Origin: Candidatus Undinarchaeales archaeon
GTDB lineage: Archaea; SpSt-1190; JASMDC01
DNA: 64,000 bases
Reading direction: 5' to 3'
Assembly (NCBI GenBank): GCA_030753015.1
Contig: JASMDC010000016.1
Span: forward strand, 10,773-74,772
Below, one piece after another: positions 23,890-33,835 of this stretch. The notes below the pieces were generated by a model, which ran no database searches, had not been told where the DNA came from, and saw nothing but the letters and a program-made list of their open reading frames with translations. Both the position numbers and the translations under genes were made by a program. Position 1 is the first letter of the stretch. The number at the start of each line of letters is the position of its first letter.

Positions 23890-25161
23890 ATGCGCGTCGC
23901 CATCGAGACATTCGGGTGCACTGTCAATCAGGCGGACAGCGAGATGATCGCACGTCTTCTTGAGGAGGCAGGTCACAAGCTCGTGGACCTTGCGTCCGCG
24001 GATGCCGTCGTCGTGAACACGTGCTGCGTCAAGTCCGCTACCGAGCGAAAGGTGCTCAAGCGTCTTGCTGCCATCCCGGTCCCAGTCGTCGTCACCGGGT
24101 GCCTTCCCAAAGCGGACTCCGAGGCGGTCCTTGCCGTACGGCCGGACGCTGCCCTTGTAGGTCCCCGTGAGCTCGACCTGGTACCTGCAGCCCTCGCCTC
24201 ACTGGGTACTTCGTCCCCTTCGCGTGCGCTGGAGCATCGTCGCTTGGACAAGGCGGGGCTCGGCAAACGTCGGACACCCGGCATCACGGCACGCATCCCC
24301 ATCGCCGAGGGATGCCTGGGCGCCTGCACCTATTGCCAGACCCGGATCGCCCGTGGACCGCTCTTCAGTTTCCCGCACGATGGACTTGTCGAGGAGGCCC
24401 GTCGCGCCGTTGAGGCAGGATGCCGTGAGCTCTGGATCACCGCGCAGGACACGGCCGCCTATGGTGCCGACACAGACGACTCTCTAGCGAGCCTTATTGC
24501 AGACATCGCGGCCATCGATGGCGAGTTCCGCATCCGCATCGGCATGTGCAATCCCGATCTCATCGCCTCACAGCTCGAGGATATCCTCAAGTGCATGAGC
24601 GGGACCAAGGTCTACCGTTTCCTACACCTCCCAGTACAGTCCGGGAGCGACCGGGTACTCGCCCATATGGGCCGCAGGTACACCCGTGAAGGGTATCTCG
24701 ACATCGTCAGGAGATGCCGGGAGACCGTCCCCGACATCCTGCTCGCCACCGACGTCATCGTGGGCTATCCGACCGAGAGCGAGGACGACTTCGATGACAC
24801 GCTCGACCTGCTCCGCCTCGCACGACCCGATATCGTCAACATCACTCGTTTCAGCCCTCGTAGAGGCACGCCCGCAGCAGAGCTCAGAGCGCTTCATGGT
24901 CGCATCCTCAAGAGTCGTTCACGCCGTACCGCCGAGCTGTTCCAACAGATGCAACGTGAGGCGAACAAGGGCAGAGTAGGGACCACTGTACGGGCTCTCG
25001 TGCGTGAAGAAGGCAGGAAAGGAGGTATGCTCGCTCGGACCGACAGCTACCGTCTCGTGGCCGTCCCTTACGGTACGCTCGGTACCTGGACGGTGGTCCG
25101 TGTCACCGGCTCGACGCCCACGTACCTCATAGGCGAGCCCCTCGAGGATGAAAAGCCTTAA
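23890..25161 (+). CDS. Archaeal MiaB-like tRNA methylthiotransferase
   Basis: Radical-SAM enzyme of 423 residues that adds a methylthio group to threonylcarbamoyl-adenosine 37 of tRNA in the archaeal/eukaryotic branch (e-MtaB/CDKAL1 type). N-terminal iron-sulfur cysteines: Cys10 (TFGCTVNQAD), Cys45 or Cys46 (VNTCCV) and Cys71 (VTGCLP). Radical-SAM cluster GCLGACTYCQT (Cys142, 146, 149). The family stretches LHLPVQSGSDRVL and ATDVIVGYPTE are present, and a short TRAM-like end. ATG 23890 is 7 nt after the previous stop. It works on the product of Sua5, encoded at 51146-51757 in this window. Confidence 0.9.
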   Translation: MRVAIETFGCTVNQADSEMIARLLEEAGHKLVDLASADAVVVNTCCVKSATERKVLKRLAAIPVPVVVTGCLPKADSEAVLAVRPDAALVGPRELDLVPAALASLGTSSPSRALEHRRLDKAGLGKRRTPGITARIPIAEGCLGACTYCQTRIARGPLFSFPHDGLVEEARRAVEAGCRELWITAQDTAAYGADTDDSLASLIADIAAIDGEFRIRIGMCNPDLIASQLEDILKCMSGTKVYRFLHLPVQSGSDRVLAHMGRRYTREGYLDIVRRCRETVPDILLATDVIVGYPTESEDDFDDTLDLLRLARPDIVNITRFSPRRGTPAAELRALHGRILKSRSRRTAELFQQMQREANKGRVGTTVRALVREEGRKGGMLARTDSYRLVAVPYGTLGTWTVVRVTGSTPTYLIGEPLEDEKP

Positions 25162-25191
25162 AAGCGCAGCAGGCTCGCCAGTCATACCGAG

Positions 25192-26010
25192 ATGTCGCGC
25201 GAACGCACGTCCTCCAAGCGTCGGAAACGTACTAGGTCCGGAAAGAGTACCGGCAAGGTGTACGAACACACACTCATCTTCGTCATCCGGGACGTGCATG
25301 GCTACATCGACCGATTAAGACAGGTGCTTGAGCTGGCCGGGGCCGAGGGCGCCAACGTGCTCGACATAGGTGGCGACTTCACGAACTTCGGTGACCGATC
25401 AACGCTCGAGGACGTCCTCGCGTCCATTCCCAGTGATCGCAGTGTCGTCGTTGTCCACGGGAACCACGATCCACCCGACCTCGTCGAGACCGTCCCACGG
25501 TATCTTCACGGGACCGCACGCAGCATCCGTGGGCTCTGGTTTCTGGGCCTGGGCGGTAGCAATCCTATCGGTTTCTTCCCCGCTGAGCACACGGAGGAGG
25601 ACCTCGCCGGATTACTCACCGGTGGGCTGGAGAAGGTACCGAACGATGCACCACTGGTGGTAGTGTCCCATGTACCCCCACACGAGGTCCATGACTACGT
25701 TCCTTTCGTCGCCCGACACGTGGGCTCCACCGCCCTGCGGCAGTTCATCGCTGAGCGTCGGCCGATGCTGGTCACCTGTGGCCACATCCACGAGTCGTTC
25801 GGTTGGACGGCGTTCCACATCACGAAGAAAGGCCTCAAGGACGTCGAAACGGGCACATCGGTCCGGATCGGCAAGGAGGCGGACACCGTGGTCATAAACG
25901 CCGGCAGCCTCCGTGACCGGCGCTACGGCGTGGTGCTCATCGAAAGGACCGCCGAGGGGATCAGGGTCACACCCGAGGTCCGGCTGTTGCCCGATGACGG
26001 CCGGTTCTAG
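25192..26010 (+). CDS. Calcineurin-like metallophosphoesterase
   Basis: Protein of 272 residues with the ordered motifs of the family: RDVHG (Asp34, His36), GGDFTNFG (Asp62), GNHD (Asn91-Asp93), SHVPPH (His160) and CGHIH (His198, His200). The first 22 residues are an unusual basic extension rich in Arg, Lys and Ser, possibly for nucleic-acid contact. The substrate is unknown. TTAAAA lies about 30 nt before ATG 25192, so the transcript is nearly leaderless. Its stop codon and that of the converging giant gene share the same palindrome ctag at 26007-26010. Confidence 0.85.
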   Translation: MSRERTSSKRRKRTRSGKSTGKVYEHTLIFVIRDVHGYIDRLRQVLELAGAEGANVLDIGGDFTNFGDRSTLEDVLASIPSDRSVVVVHGNHDPPDLVETVPRYLHGTARSIRGLWFLGLGGSNPIGFFPAEHTEEDLAGLLTGGLEKVPNDAPLVVVSHVPPHEVHDYVPFVARHVGSTALRQFIAERRPMLVTCGHIHESFGWTAFHITKKGLKDVETGTSVRIGKEADTVVINAGSLRDRRYGVVLIERTAEGIRVTPEVRLLPDDGRF

Positions 26011-29000
26011 CGCTGCCAGCCACTACGGCCCTGTTGCTGATAACCTTCACCGTAGTACTGGCCATGGCCGTACCGTCCCATGGCGGCCTGCTGGCCTGGC
26101 GCCGTCTGCTGCGGGACACTCCCGTACTGGTCGGTGAGCCGTTTCTCCTCCTTCCGACGCTTGTACAGGTCCAGACCCTTGTACAGGGTCCCCACGAGCA
26201 CGATTGGGAGGAACAGGATCTCCAAGAGGTCCTTGAAGGTTGACATCCAGAGCATCGTGTCGAGCATGGACCTGGCCTCGACCTCGACGACCAAGGTACG
26301 CACCACCTCGGGCCCCTGCTCTCGCTTAATACGGACCGTCACGGTGTGATTGCCCGGTTCCTTGGCCCGGACAGTGAAGCTGTAGGGGAAGGGCGTGTCC
26401 GGTTTGAGGAGCACGCGCGGCAGGTCGGTGGCCGCGACCACTCCCGCAGGCCCCTCGACCGAGATCGAGACGTACTCGTCGGCCTCCCCCACGTTGCCCA
26501 CGAAGATGGAGACGCTCTCTTCACCCTTGCCGCCCTCTCTCTGTGAGAGCGTGACGACCTCATTATCCTCTCCCAGCTTGATACTGACATCGCACGAGCA
26601 GTCCGGTGAGTTGGAGCAGTGCTCGCCCACCTCGGTGTCGCACCGCCCGTTCTTCGCGCACTGGTCGACGGTGCAGTCCTGGCGACAGATGGCGCACTCG
26701 TTCAATTTATCGCTCTGCTCGCACGTCCCGTCACCGCACGCGGGAACGCACTTCAAGGTGTCCCGTTTGCACCGTTGGCCCTCTGTGCATCCACAGTCCA
26801 CGCAGCATGCGTCGCCGCTCTCGTAGCTCGTGCAAACACCATCGCCGCAGATTGGGATGCATACACCCGCCGGGCACTCGTAGCTACCGAGGCAACCGCA
26901 GTCGATACAGCAGTCCTCCCAACCCTCGTCATCAGTGCACACGCCATCACCGCACCTTGAGACGCATCCGTCCTCGGTGCATGTGTAGCCGTCGGGGCAC
27001 CCGATGTCCTCGCAGCAGGTCTCTACCGTCTCCCCTGCAACGATCATCCCGTCGTCGCACACGGGACCGCACCTTCTTCCCGTGCAGGCGAACCCGTCGT
27101 CGCACCCACAGTCGTCGCAGCAGGTGACGCTGTCCTCACCCGCCTCGCACGCGTCGTCCCCGCAGAAGGGCGCCACGCAGCCGACGAGATCGGCCCCCTC
27201 GCGCTCCGGTCCACAGATCAGACCGGTCGTGCACGAGCAGTCCCCGGGTGCCGAGGCACAGGTCTCCCGGTGGAACACCGAGCACTCACCGTCACCGACA
27301 CAGTCGCCCTCGCCGCAGTCCAGGCATCTACCGGCGCACTCGCCCTCGCCAGGCTCGCACACGCCGTTGCCGCACTTCTCGTTGTAGCACCCCGTCTCGG
27401 TGGCCTCCTCGTGGTCGGGCCGGCACTCCCAGCCTGCAGGACATGCGCACTGCCCGGCGGTGTTCTCGCAGTTCTCTCCCACAGGGACGTTGCACTCAAT
27501 GTCCTGCAGACAGGTCGTGATGTTGCAGTCCATGCAGCCGGCGGTGCATTCTCCCTGGGATATGTCGCACACACCGTCACCGCACCGGCGGACGTAGCAC
27601 CCGGCGTCGTTCGCACGCGGATCGAAAGGACCGCACACCTCACCCTCACCGCACCGGCAGTCTAGCGAGATGGTACAGTCCTCACCCGAGAGGATGTTGC
27701 ACCCGGGATCAGCAGAGCATACCATTGCGTTGCATCCGTCGCACCCGAGAACGCACTCGTTCAGTAGTACGTTCTTCTTGGTAGCGGCGTCGGTGAGGTT
27801 CATGTCGCAGACGCTGTCGTCGCAGGTCGGTTTGACGCATCCGCTGCCGTCGGTCGAGCGCGGATCGCCGGGCATGCAGACCTCGTCCAGGGCGCAAGCA
27901 CAGTCGGCTGACGTGTCGCACCGCTCACCGGACGCAGGGGTGCAGGTATCGTCCTGCCCGCACAACTCTAGTGTGCATCCCTTGCAACCCCTAGCGCACT
28001 CGTCGAATGTCAGATCCTTCCCAAGGAAGATGTCCTGGACGGTCATGTCACAGTAGGTGTCGTTGCAGCTCACCGCAAAGCATCCCCGGTAGTCAGCTCT
28101 CGGGTCCTGGGGATTGCACACCTCGCCCTCATCGGTGGAACAGGTGCAATCGTCCGAGCTGTCACAGTACTCGTCCAGAGCGTTCTCGCAGACACCGTCT
28201 CCCTTGGTATCATCGCACACTCTATTGCGGCAGACGAAGCTCTTTCCGAACATGGAGCGGCACTCCGTGGCGTTGTCACAGCCTCGGCACCCGGCTGCCG
28301 TCGAGCAGAACGGGATCGAACCTCCGCAGGGGATACCATGGGGGACGCACGCCTCGTTCTCACAGGAATAGGTCACATGGGAGTAGAACCCGCCCACGGA
28401 GTTATAGTCGCACAGCCCACCGCAGTCATCATCCTTCGTGCAGGACACGCAGCCCTTTGCTGGCATGCACGAGTGCCCCTTCGCACTGCAATCGCTCCAC
28501 TCGGCCTCCTCGCACGCACCCGCCCTGCACGTGAAGGTGACGAACTTGTCGCTCTTCTCCCCCAGGCATTTCGGGGCGCATGCTCCACCGGGCGATATCT
28601 GACAAACACCATCCGCGTCACAGGTGCCGGGGACATCGCCCTCGCAGCATCCTGCCACGGACGAAGCGCAGTACAATGATGCCTTGGTCGCGTTGCATGC
28701 AAGCGTACCAGCGCATTGCCCCGCGCCGCACGGATCATCGGGCGCGCCCTCGGTGAGGCAGGACCCGCCGCAGCATGTGCCGGCAAGGATGCTGTCCGCA
28801 TGGACGACACGGCATGAGTCCCCATCTATCAGTTCGGTGCATGAAGGGCAGTCGCCAGCGAGGCATTCAGTCGTGACTATGGAGACCTCTACTCCACCGA
28901 CGGACAGACAGGCCCCGACATCCTCGGGAGAGATGGTCAGTGTGGTGCCCGTGTAGTTCAACGTACGGGTCGTTGCGCCGCAGGTTACAGTGGATGTATC

Positions 29001-30716
29001 TGCTCTGACCTTTGAGGGATCAAGGCCTAGGTCCGCGGTCACCCAGGCGCCATCGTCCCCCTCTTTGAGCTCGATGGTCAGCGAATAGCGCATTACATTG
29101 GCCACCGCGTCATATGAGACCTTCATGGGGACCGTTTCTGTGCGGTTGCCCAGGAGGGTGACCGATACGTCCGCGGTCCCGGCGCGGTCGGCAGTGATCT
29201 TGAGCGAGGATTCGTAGGGGATTATGTGTTGTCCGGGTACGAGCGTCAGTTCGTTCACAGTGAAGGACGTGGGTGTCGAGGTAAGTGAGCATGATACATC
29301 CATGGACACATTTCCACCGTGAGATGTGACGGAAAGCTTGCGGCCATCGAGCTCGCTTGCAGAATAGGTCTTTGTGAATCCCGATGACGGTGGGCATTCG
29401 CTGATCCCGGTGACGCCGATGCACCAACCGTAACTAAGAGCGCTTGGTATCTCGTTGAAAACGAGTCCCTTTGACAACGCGTCGTACGGATCGGTCACTC
29501 CATCTGTACCAGTTATATGCGCCGAGAAGAATGAGGGGACGAATGGTACTGAGGCAGCTGTTTGTGCGCTAGGGTAATAACCGATAGTTGATCCCGGATC
29601 ACCTTCTATGGTGATACTATTAAACGCGGAGCCTTCAGGAAAAGCGAGAGACGTTCCATTAAGTTCGCCTTCATGCAACATTTCATTGTTCAACCATGCT
29701 TTTCCTGATGGCATGCTGGGTATGTTCAAGAGAGCCGCGTTGGCATCATTTCCACAGCTATCGATTATTGGTGTATAGAAAATTGATGCTGTGCCGGAAG
29801 TCAGACTACCTAGTGAGAATGATGAAGATGTTCGAATGCCACCCAACTCCGTACAACCGAATGAAAAATCTCTCGATGATGCTCTGTTGTTAAGTGTAGT
29901 AAGAGAGTCTGTTGTGATTGTGTTTTCTGTTGAAAGTAGATGAATTGGTATGGTTATAGATACAATGTAGCTAAGGCTCCCTACGACTCCGTATTCTTCG
30001 GGCTTTAGGATTGGTAAATAGAATCTAGGACCCTTTGAAGGGTCCAGATGCACTTGACAGAAGCTATTGTCACTATTGTCGGAAGGATCAATCATTATTG
30101 AATTTATCCCCTTTCTTAATACCTTTGATGGAAAATTGAATACAGCTTCACCATCGATACAATCTACAGTATCTGTAGTATGATCATCAGTTCCTCTCTG
30201 AATAGTGAATGTGACTTTCCCATTGATGGGGAACTCATTTGATGTCCACCAACACTTGACAGCCACTTTGGCCACACCATCTCTGGGTTCATGTTCCAGA
30301 ATGAATTCATAGAGTAGTTCTTGCTTTGAAAAGGAGTAGCAATTCATATCATCAAATAATGCTAATAGCAAATCATCGTCCACAGCTTCATTCCCAACTA
30401 CGACATCACACGAACCGGTCTCATGACTAGGAAGTTCAAGGATCTGATTGTTCGTTCCGTCAGTTGTAGCCAATTCCATCCCACGGGTGAGCGATACATC
30501 TCCCGCTTCAACGCCCACCTGAAGTCTACACGTTCCCATTTCACATTCTTGTACTGCCAGGGAGCTACCCGATACTACAGAACCATCTGTGGAGAACTCA
30601 AATTGCTCTCCCGGAAGTTCCGTTGTCACACGATAATTAACAGTTATATCGCCTGCTGAAAGCACTAACGACATGATAATGAGCGCCGCAACAGACCTCC
30701 AATTGCTCATTGACAT
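26007..30716 (-). CDS. Giant cysteine-rich exported membrane protein with EGF-like repeats
   Basis: Protein of 1569 residues. Signal peptide about 1-22. Residues 23-640 are beta-rich with few cysteines. Residues about 640-1415 are packed with cysteines in short repeats such as CGDGVC, CxxCGC and GEDCxxxxDCxC, resembling EGF/TIL-type knots. Residues 1415-1500 look like a CARDB/Ig-type domain, then a membrane helix near 1512-1530 (LLEILFLPIVLVGTLY) and a Gln/Gly/Tyr-rich cytoplasmic tail. The gene is a compositional mosaic: two 60-nt lines near 30061-30180 hold 32-35% GC, while a line near 27241 holds 68%. ATG 30716 (or 30710) follows GATTAAAAGG by about 20 nt. It may be a stalked surface protein or adhesin. 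Confidence 0.75.
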   Translation of the reverse strand: MSMSNWRSVAALIIMSLVLSAGDITVNYRVTTELPGEQFEFSTDGSVVSGSSLAVQECEMGTCRLQVGVEAGDVSLTRGMELATTDGTNNQILELPSHETGSCDVVVGNEAVDDDLLLALFDDMNCYSFSKQELLYEFILEHEPRDGVAKVAVKCWWTSNEFPINGKVTFTIQRGTDDHTTDTVDCIDGEAVFNFPSKVLRKGINSIMIDPSDNSDNSFCQVHLDPSKGPRFYLPILKPEEYGVVGSLSYIVSITIPIHLLSTENTITTDSLTTLNNRASSRDFSFGCTELGGIRTSSSFSLGSLTSGTASIFYTPIIDSCGNDANAALLNIPSMPSGKAWLNNEMLHEGELNGTSLAFPEGSAFNSITIEGDPGSTIGYYPSAQTAASVPFVPSFFSAHITGTDGVTDPYDALSKGLVFNEIPSALSYGWCIGVTGISECPPSSGFTKTYSASELDGRKLSVTSHGGNVSMDVSCSLTSTPTSFTVNELTLVPGQHIIPYESSLKITADRAGTADVSVTLLGNRTETVPMKVSYDAVANVMRYSLTIELKEGDDGAWVTADLGLDPSKVRADTSTVTCGATTRTLNYTGTTLTISPEDVGACLSVGGVEVSIVTTECLAGDCPSCTELIDGDSCRVVHADSILAGTCCGGSCLTEGAPDDPCGAGQCAGTLACNATKASLYCASSVAGCCEGDVPGTCDADGVCQISPGGACAPKCLGEKSDKFVTFTCRAGACEEAEWSDCSAKGHSCMPAKGCVSCTKDDDCGGLCDYNSVGGFYSHVTYSCENEACVPHGIPCGGSIPFCSTAAGCRGCDNATECRSMFGKSFVCRNRVCDDTKGDGVCENALDEYCDSSDDCTCSTDEGEVCNPQDPRADYRGCFAVSCNDTYCDMTVQDIFLGKDLTFDECARGCKGCTLELCGQDDTCTPASGERCDTSADCACALDEVCMPGDPRSTDGSGCVKPTCDDSVCDMNLTDAATKKNVLLNECVLGCDGCNAMVCSADPGCNILSGEDCTISLDCRCGEGEVCGPFDPRANDAGCYVRRCGDGVCDISQGECTAGCMDCNITTCLQDIECNVPVGENCENTAGQCACPAGWECRPDHEEATETGCYNEKCGNGVCEPGEGECAGRCLDCGEGDCVGDGECSVFHRETCASAPGDCSCTTGLICGPEREGADLVGCVAPFCGDDACEAGEDSVTCCDDCGCDDGFACTGRRCGPVCDDGMIVAGETVETCCEDIGCPDGYTCTEDGCVSRCGDGVCTDDEGWEDCCIDCGCLGSYECPAGVCIPICGDGVCTSYESGDACCVDCGCTEGQRCKRDTLKCVPACGDGTCEQSDKLNECAICRQDCTVDQCAKNGRCDTEVGEHCSNSPDCSCDVSIKLGEDNEVVTLSQREGGKGEESVSIFVGNVGEADEYVSISVEGPAGVVAATDLPRVLLKPDTPFPYSFTVRAKEPGNHTVTVRIKREQGPEVVRTLVVEVEARSMLDTMLWMSTFKDLLEILFLPIVLVGTLYKGLDLYKRRKEEKRLTDQYGSVPQQTAPGQQAAMGRYGHGQYYGEGYQQQGRSGWQR

Positions 30717-30774
30717 CTAGGGCGCGCTCATCCTTTTAATCTATAGCTAGCGGTAGCAGCATCCCTATTTACTG

Positions 30775-30830
30775 AAGAAAACAAAAAAAAGGAAAAGAAT
30801 TCCCCCCGCGCCGAAGCGCGGAGGGAATCC
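30775..30830 (-). terminator. Strong hairpin terminator of the S-layer gene
   Basis: On the minus strand an almost perfect stem (GGATTCCCTCCGCGC / GCGCGGGGGGAATTC) closes on a TTCG tetraloop at 30797-30830. A run of mostly T, 22 nt long, follows to 30775. It lies directly after the S-layer stop codon, as expected for a very highly expressed gene, and separates it from the giant gene downstream. Confidence 0.85.
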
Positions 30831-30843
30831 TTAATCTCCTGTC

Positions 30844-33588
30844 TTACGCGAAGGAGATGTCTGCGGCCTCGATGGGCAGAGCCACGGACGCAGCCGTCTT
30901 GAACTTCAGGCTGGTTCCAGTTAGCTTGTCCTCGTAGTCGTAGTAGTGCTGAAGGATGTAGCACGCCGCACGGGTGTGCTCAGCCTCCCAGCCAGCTGCC
31001 ACGATAGCCTTCTTGCCGACGGTGAAGGCATCCTCCTTGAGCTCGATCAGGGCGATCGGAGCGTCACAGGGGAGCGCCTGGTCAGCGTCGTCACAGAAGT
31101 CCCACTTGGTGAAGCCGAGCTCCTGCACAAGGGCGTTGGCCGAAGGCCCGCCCACGAGGACGAAGTCCCCGTACATGGCAGAGGTCGGGTCCGAGACCTC
31201 GGAGTCAAGCAGGGCCACGGGCACAGCAATGTTGCTGTAGGTGTAGTAGTCGCCGCTGGGGACATCGGGAATGATGTCCTTAACGGTGTACTCGCCCACC
31301 TGGTCGCCCTTCTTGAGCTCTTGGACGTCCTCAGTAACACCGGAGTTTATCGACACAAGACCTCGGATGTCCTTCTTGGCCATCTTCAGGATCACGTCGC
31401 CAGCCTCGAGAGCGTCCTCGGGGGACTTGGCGATGATACCGTAGTTACCAATCTGGTCCTCCTTCTGGGTACCGAGCGTGTCGCCGATACCGCCGGTGGT
31501 CTTGTAGAGGTTGACCTCCTCTATAGAGGTCTCGTCCTTGCCGGCCGTGTGCGCGAAGTCGAAACCCACGAGGAACTGAATCTTCGCGGAGCCCTCCTCC
31601 TCACTGGCGATGTAGAGCGTACCCTCGTCCTGAGCCAATTCGTCAGTCACAAGGGCTGATCCCTTGGACTCGATCTGCGTAATACCGAGCTGGTAGATCG
31701 CAGTACCGTAGTACATCTTGGCCAGAAGCCTCACAGCGGGTCCGTCGGATCCGGCAGCACCGTCGTTCGTGACAGCGCCAAGGTTCGAGTTGGACGTCAT
31801 GTACGCAGTTCCAGTGAAGCCGCTGAGCAGCTTGTAGAACTTGTAGTCGTCGTCATCAGCGTTCTCCTTGTAGTTGATGAACGTACACATGTAGTCCGGT
31901 CGTGGCGGGTTAGCCTCGGAAGCCTCGGTCCAGGAGTCGTTCTTGCTGAACTGACCGACATCGTCACAGTCGAGACCGTGCTCACTTGTGGTCAAAGCGT
32001 CCTGAGATATGCCGACGAAGATCTCGGCGACAGGCTTCTTGTTGTCCAGCAGGAAGGTCGCACCTTCCGGCGGAACGAGGCGGTATCCGTTCATGTACTC
32101 GAAGTCCTCGCCCTTCTTGTCGAAGGGAGAGTTGACCGAGGTGGCCCAGATGACCTTGAAGTCACCCATGGCGCTCTCGTCCACATTGATACCGTGGAAC
32201 TGGAGCCTCCACTTGTCGTCTGGCGAGCTGATGAACTCGTCCTTGGCCAGACCCTTGCTTGAGCCCTTCTTGTCCTTGCTGTACTTGTACTCAATGATAC
32301 AGGTACGGGCGTCGTCGGTCCCGAGACCCTCGGAGCCGTAGGAGGAACAACCAGATGTACCCTTAATGGCAGTCGAGCTGACCTCACAGCAGATGTTCTC
32401 GAGCTCCCAGTCGGTCTCCTTGTTAGCGTTGTCCTTCCACTTCTTGCCGTCAGTGACGGTGCGCTCGATGTCACCAAAGCCCATCCAGACCTCAGCGGTG
32501 GAGAGCGAGTTCCAGGTGTCAGGCCTGATCTCGATGGTGAACTCACTGATCTTCTTGCTGATGGTGGCAGGCGTGGTCTTGTGCACGTCGTCGTAGTTGG
32601 GCGAGAACATGTGTGTCTGCCCGGAGGGGTCCACGATCTCGAAGAACGCAGTGTTGGAGCCAGAGGCAACGTCGTTCAGGGTGATCTTGTAACCCTTGTA
32701 CTCGGTTGTCTTGCCCTTGTGGATGACCTTCTTGTCACCCATAAGGATAACGAACTTCGGGGTCGCAGCGTTGTCGTCGTTGTCAATGGCGTCGAAGTCC
32801 GACAGGCGCACGTCGTGCCCGAAGATCTTCACGGGGAGGTAGTTGTCCACACCGAGACCGCCGTTGGTCGCATCTCCCTTTCCGGAGAGCGTGAAGTTGG
32901 CGTAGTCGTCGATGTTGTCGTCTCCCTCTGTGGAGCCTGCGCCATAGTCGGCGTCCGTAGGCGCCTCGATGAACACCTTGTACTTAAGGGTGCTCGCGGC
33001 AATAGAGAACCTCAGCACCTCCTTGTCGATGGTGAATCCCATGTTACCAGCGCTACCGAGCTTCGTGGTGTCCAAGGTGATGATGTCGAACACACGGAAC
33101 GAGTCATCAGGCTCACCGGCCGGGCTCACATAAACATCCTGAAGCATAGGCAGGCCGTGGTAGTCGTGGAGACCCTCGATAAGGTTCGTCGTCTCCTCAA
33201 GGAAACCTTCCTTGAAGTCGGCGAAGGCGATGTCCACCTTCTCATCGTCGGTACCCTTACCGTCAGCGGCAAGAGCGAAGTCGTGGATAAGACCAGCGAC
33301 ATCCGTCTTGGTCAGTACCGCGGTACCAGCACCTCCGCCGGAGATGGTGGCCTTCTTGTGCGTCGCCTGGGCCATGGCGGCCGCGATATTCACGGCACCC
33401 ACGACGTCGGCGGGGGCTGCGACCTTACCGACCACAATAGTGGACTTGAGCTCGCCGTCCTTGATAAACATCCCGGGGAAGTCCGAGAGGTTCGCAGAGA
33501 GGGCGGGAGCCGCAATGGTAGATCCCAGCATTAGAGCGCTGCCCGCGAGGGCGGCCATGCGCTTGATTCCTTTCTTAATGGTCTGCAT
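30844..33588 (-). CDS. S-layer protein, Methanococcus-type family
   Basis: Main surface-layer protein candidate, 914 residues. After a signal peptide (RMAALAGSALMLGSTIAAPALSA) comes the family N-terminus LSDFPGMFIKDGEL, VVGKVAAPADVVGAVNIAAAMA. The C-terminal part has VLVGGPSANALVQELG and KKAIVAAGWEAEHTRAACYIL, both hallmarks of the S_layer_N/S_layer_C families. The middle is acidic and contains scattered cysteines not usual in methanococcal versions. ATG 33588 was selected because AAAGGAG lies at 33600-33606 and the signal peptide begins there. A TATA box sits at 33642-33651 and a strong terminator follows the gene. The product assembles the outer lattice of the cell. Confidence 0.9.
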   Translation of the reverse strand: MQTIKKGIKRMAALAGSALMLGSTIAAPALSANLSDFPGMFIKDGELKSTIVVGKVAAPADVVGAVNIAAAMAQATHKKATISGGGAGTAVLTKTDVAGLIHDFALAADGKGTDDEKVDIAFADFKEGFLEETTNLIEGLHDYHGLPMLQDVYVSPAGEPDDSFRVFDIITLDTTKLGSAGNMGFTIDKEVLRFSIAASTLKYKVFIEAPTDADYGAGSTEGDDNIDDYANFTLSGKGDATNGGLGVDNYLPVKIFGHDVRLSDFDAIDNDDNAATPKFVILMGDKKVIHKGKTTEYKGYKITLNDVASGSNTAFFEIVDPSGQTHMFSPNYDDVHKTTPATISKKISEFTIEIRPDTWNSLSTAEVWMGFGDIERTVTDGKKWKDNANKETDWELENICCEVSSTAIKGTSGCSSYGSEGLGTDDARTCIIEYKYSKDKKGSSKGLAKDEFISSPDDKWRLQFHGINVDESAMGDFKVIWATSVNSPFDKKGEDFEYMNGYRLVPPEGATFLLDNKKPVAEIFVGISQDALTTSEHGLDCDDVGQFSKNDSWTEASEANPPRPDYMCTFINYKENADDDDYKFYKLLSGFTGTAYMTSNSNLGAVTNDGAAGSDGPAVRLLAKMYYGTAIYQLGITQIESKGSALVTDELAQDEGTLYIASEEEGSAKIQFLVGFDFAHTAGKDETSIEEVNLYKTTGGIGDTLGTQKEDQIGNYGIIAKSPEDALEAGDVILKMAKKDIRGLVSINSGVTEDVQELKKGDQVGEYTVKDIIPDVPSGDYYTYSNIAVPVALLDSEVSDPTSAMYGDFVLVGGPSANALVQELGFTKWDFCDDADQALPCDAPIALIELKEDAFTVGKKAIVAAGWEAEHTRAACYILQHYYDYEDKLTGTSLKFKTAASVALPIEAADISFA

Positions 33589-33641
33589 TTTAATGCACAC
33601 TCCTTTCAGCATTACGCTTGGGACAGACAAGTCCGAACCTG

Positions 33642-33651
33642 ATTTATAAAA
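33642..33651 (-). promoter_or_regulatory. S-layer gene TATA box
   Basis: TTTTATAAAT on the minus strand, about 58 nt before ATG 33588, predicts a leader of about 30 nt carrying the Shine-Dalgarno AAAGGAG at 33600-33606. This longer leader contrasts with the leaderless genes around it and suits a heavily translated mRNA. Confidence 0.6.
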
Positions 33652-33835
33652 GTTTGGTAAAACTGGTCTTACTTGCGAGTAGTAACACGTCATTCGTCGA
33701 ACATCGCTACGTCAATCTTGTGTAACTCATGAATGTTAATAATCCTTAATAAGTGACCTGTGAAACGTGGTACATGCACTGTATCTATGGTCGCGAGCAA
33801 GTGTCCTGAGCCCGGTAAAGTAGCCATCATCACGC

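Noticed and set aside
28007-28534. Plus-strand Arg/Ser/Thr-rich frame opposite the 1569-residue gene
   Set aside because: Low-complexity composition typical of the reverse reading of a Cys/Asp/Gly-rich gene.
32581-33534. Plus-strand frame of 317 codons opposite the S-layer gene
   Set aside because: Antisense to a clear S-layer gene; the Val/His/Gly/Arg-rich sequence is an artefact of the biased codon use there.
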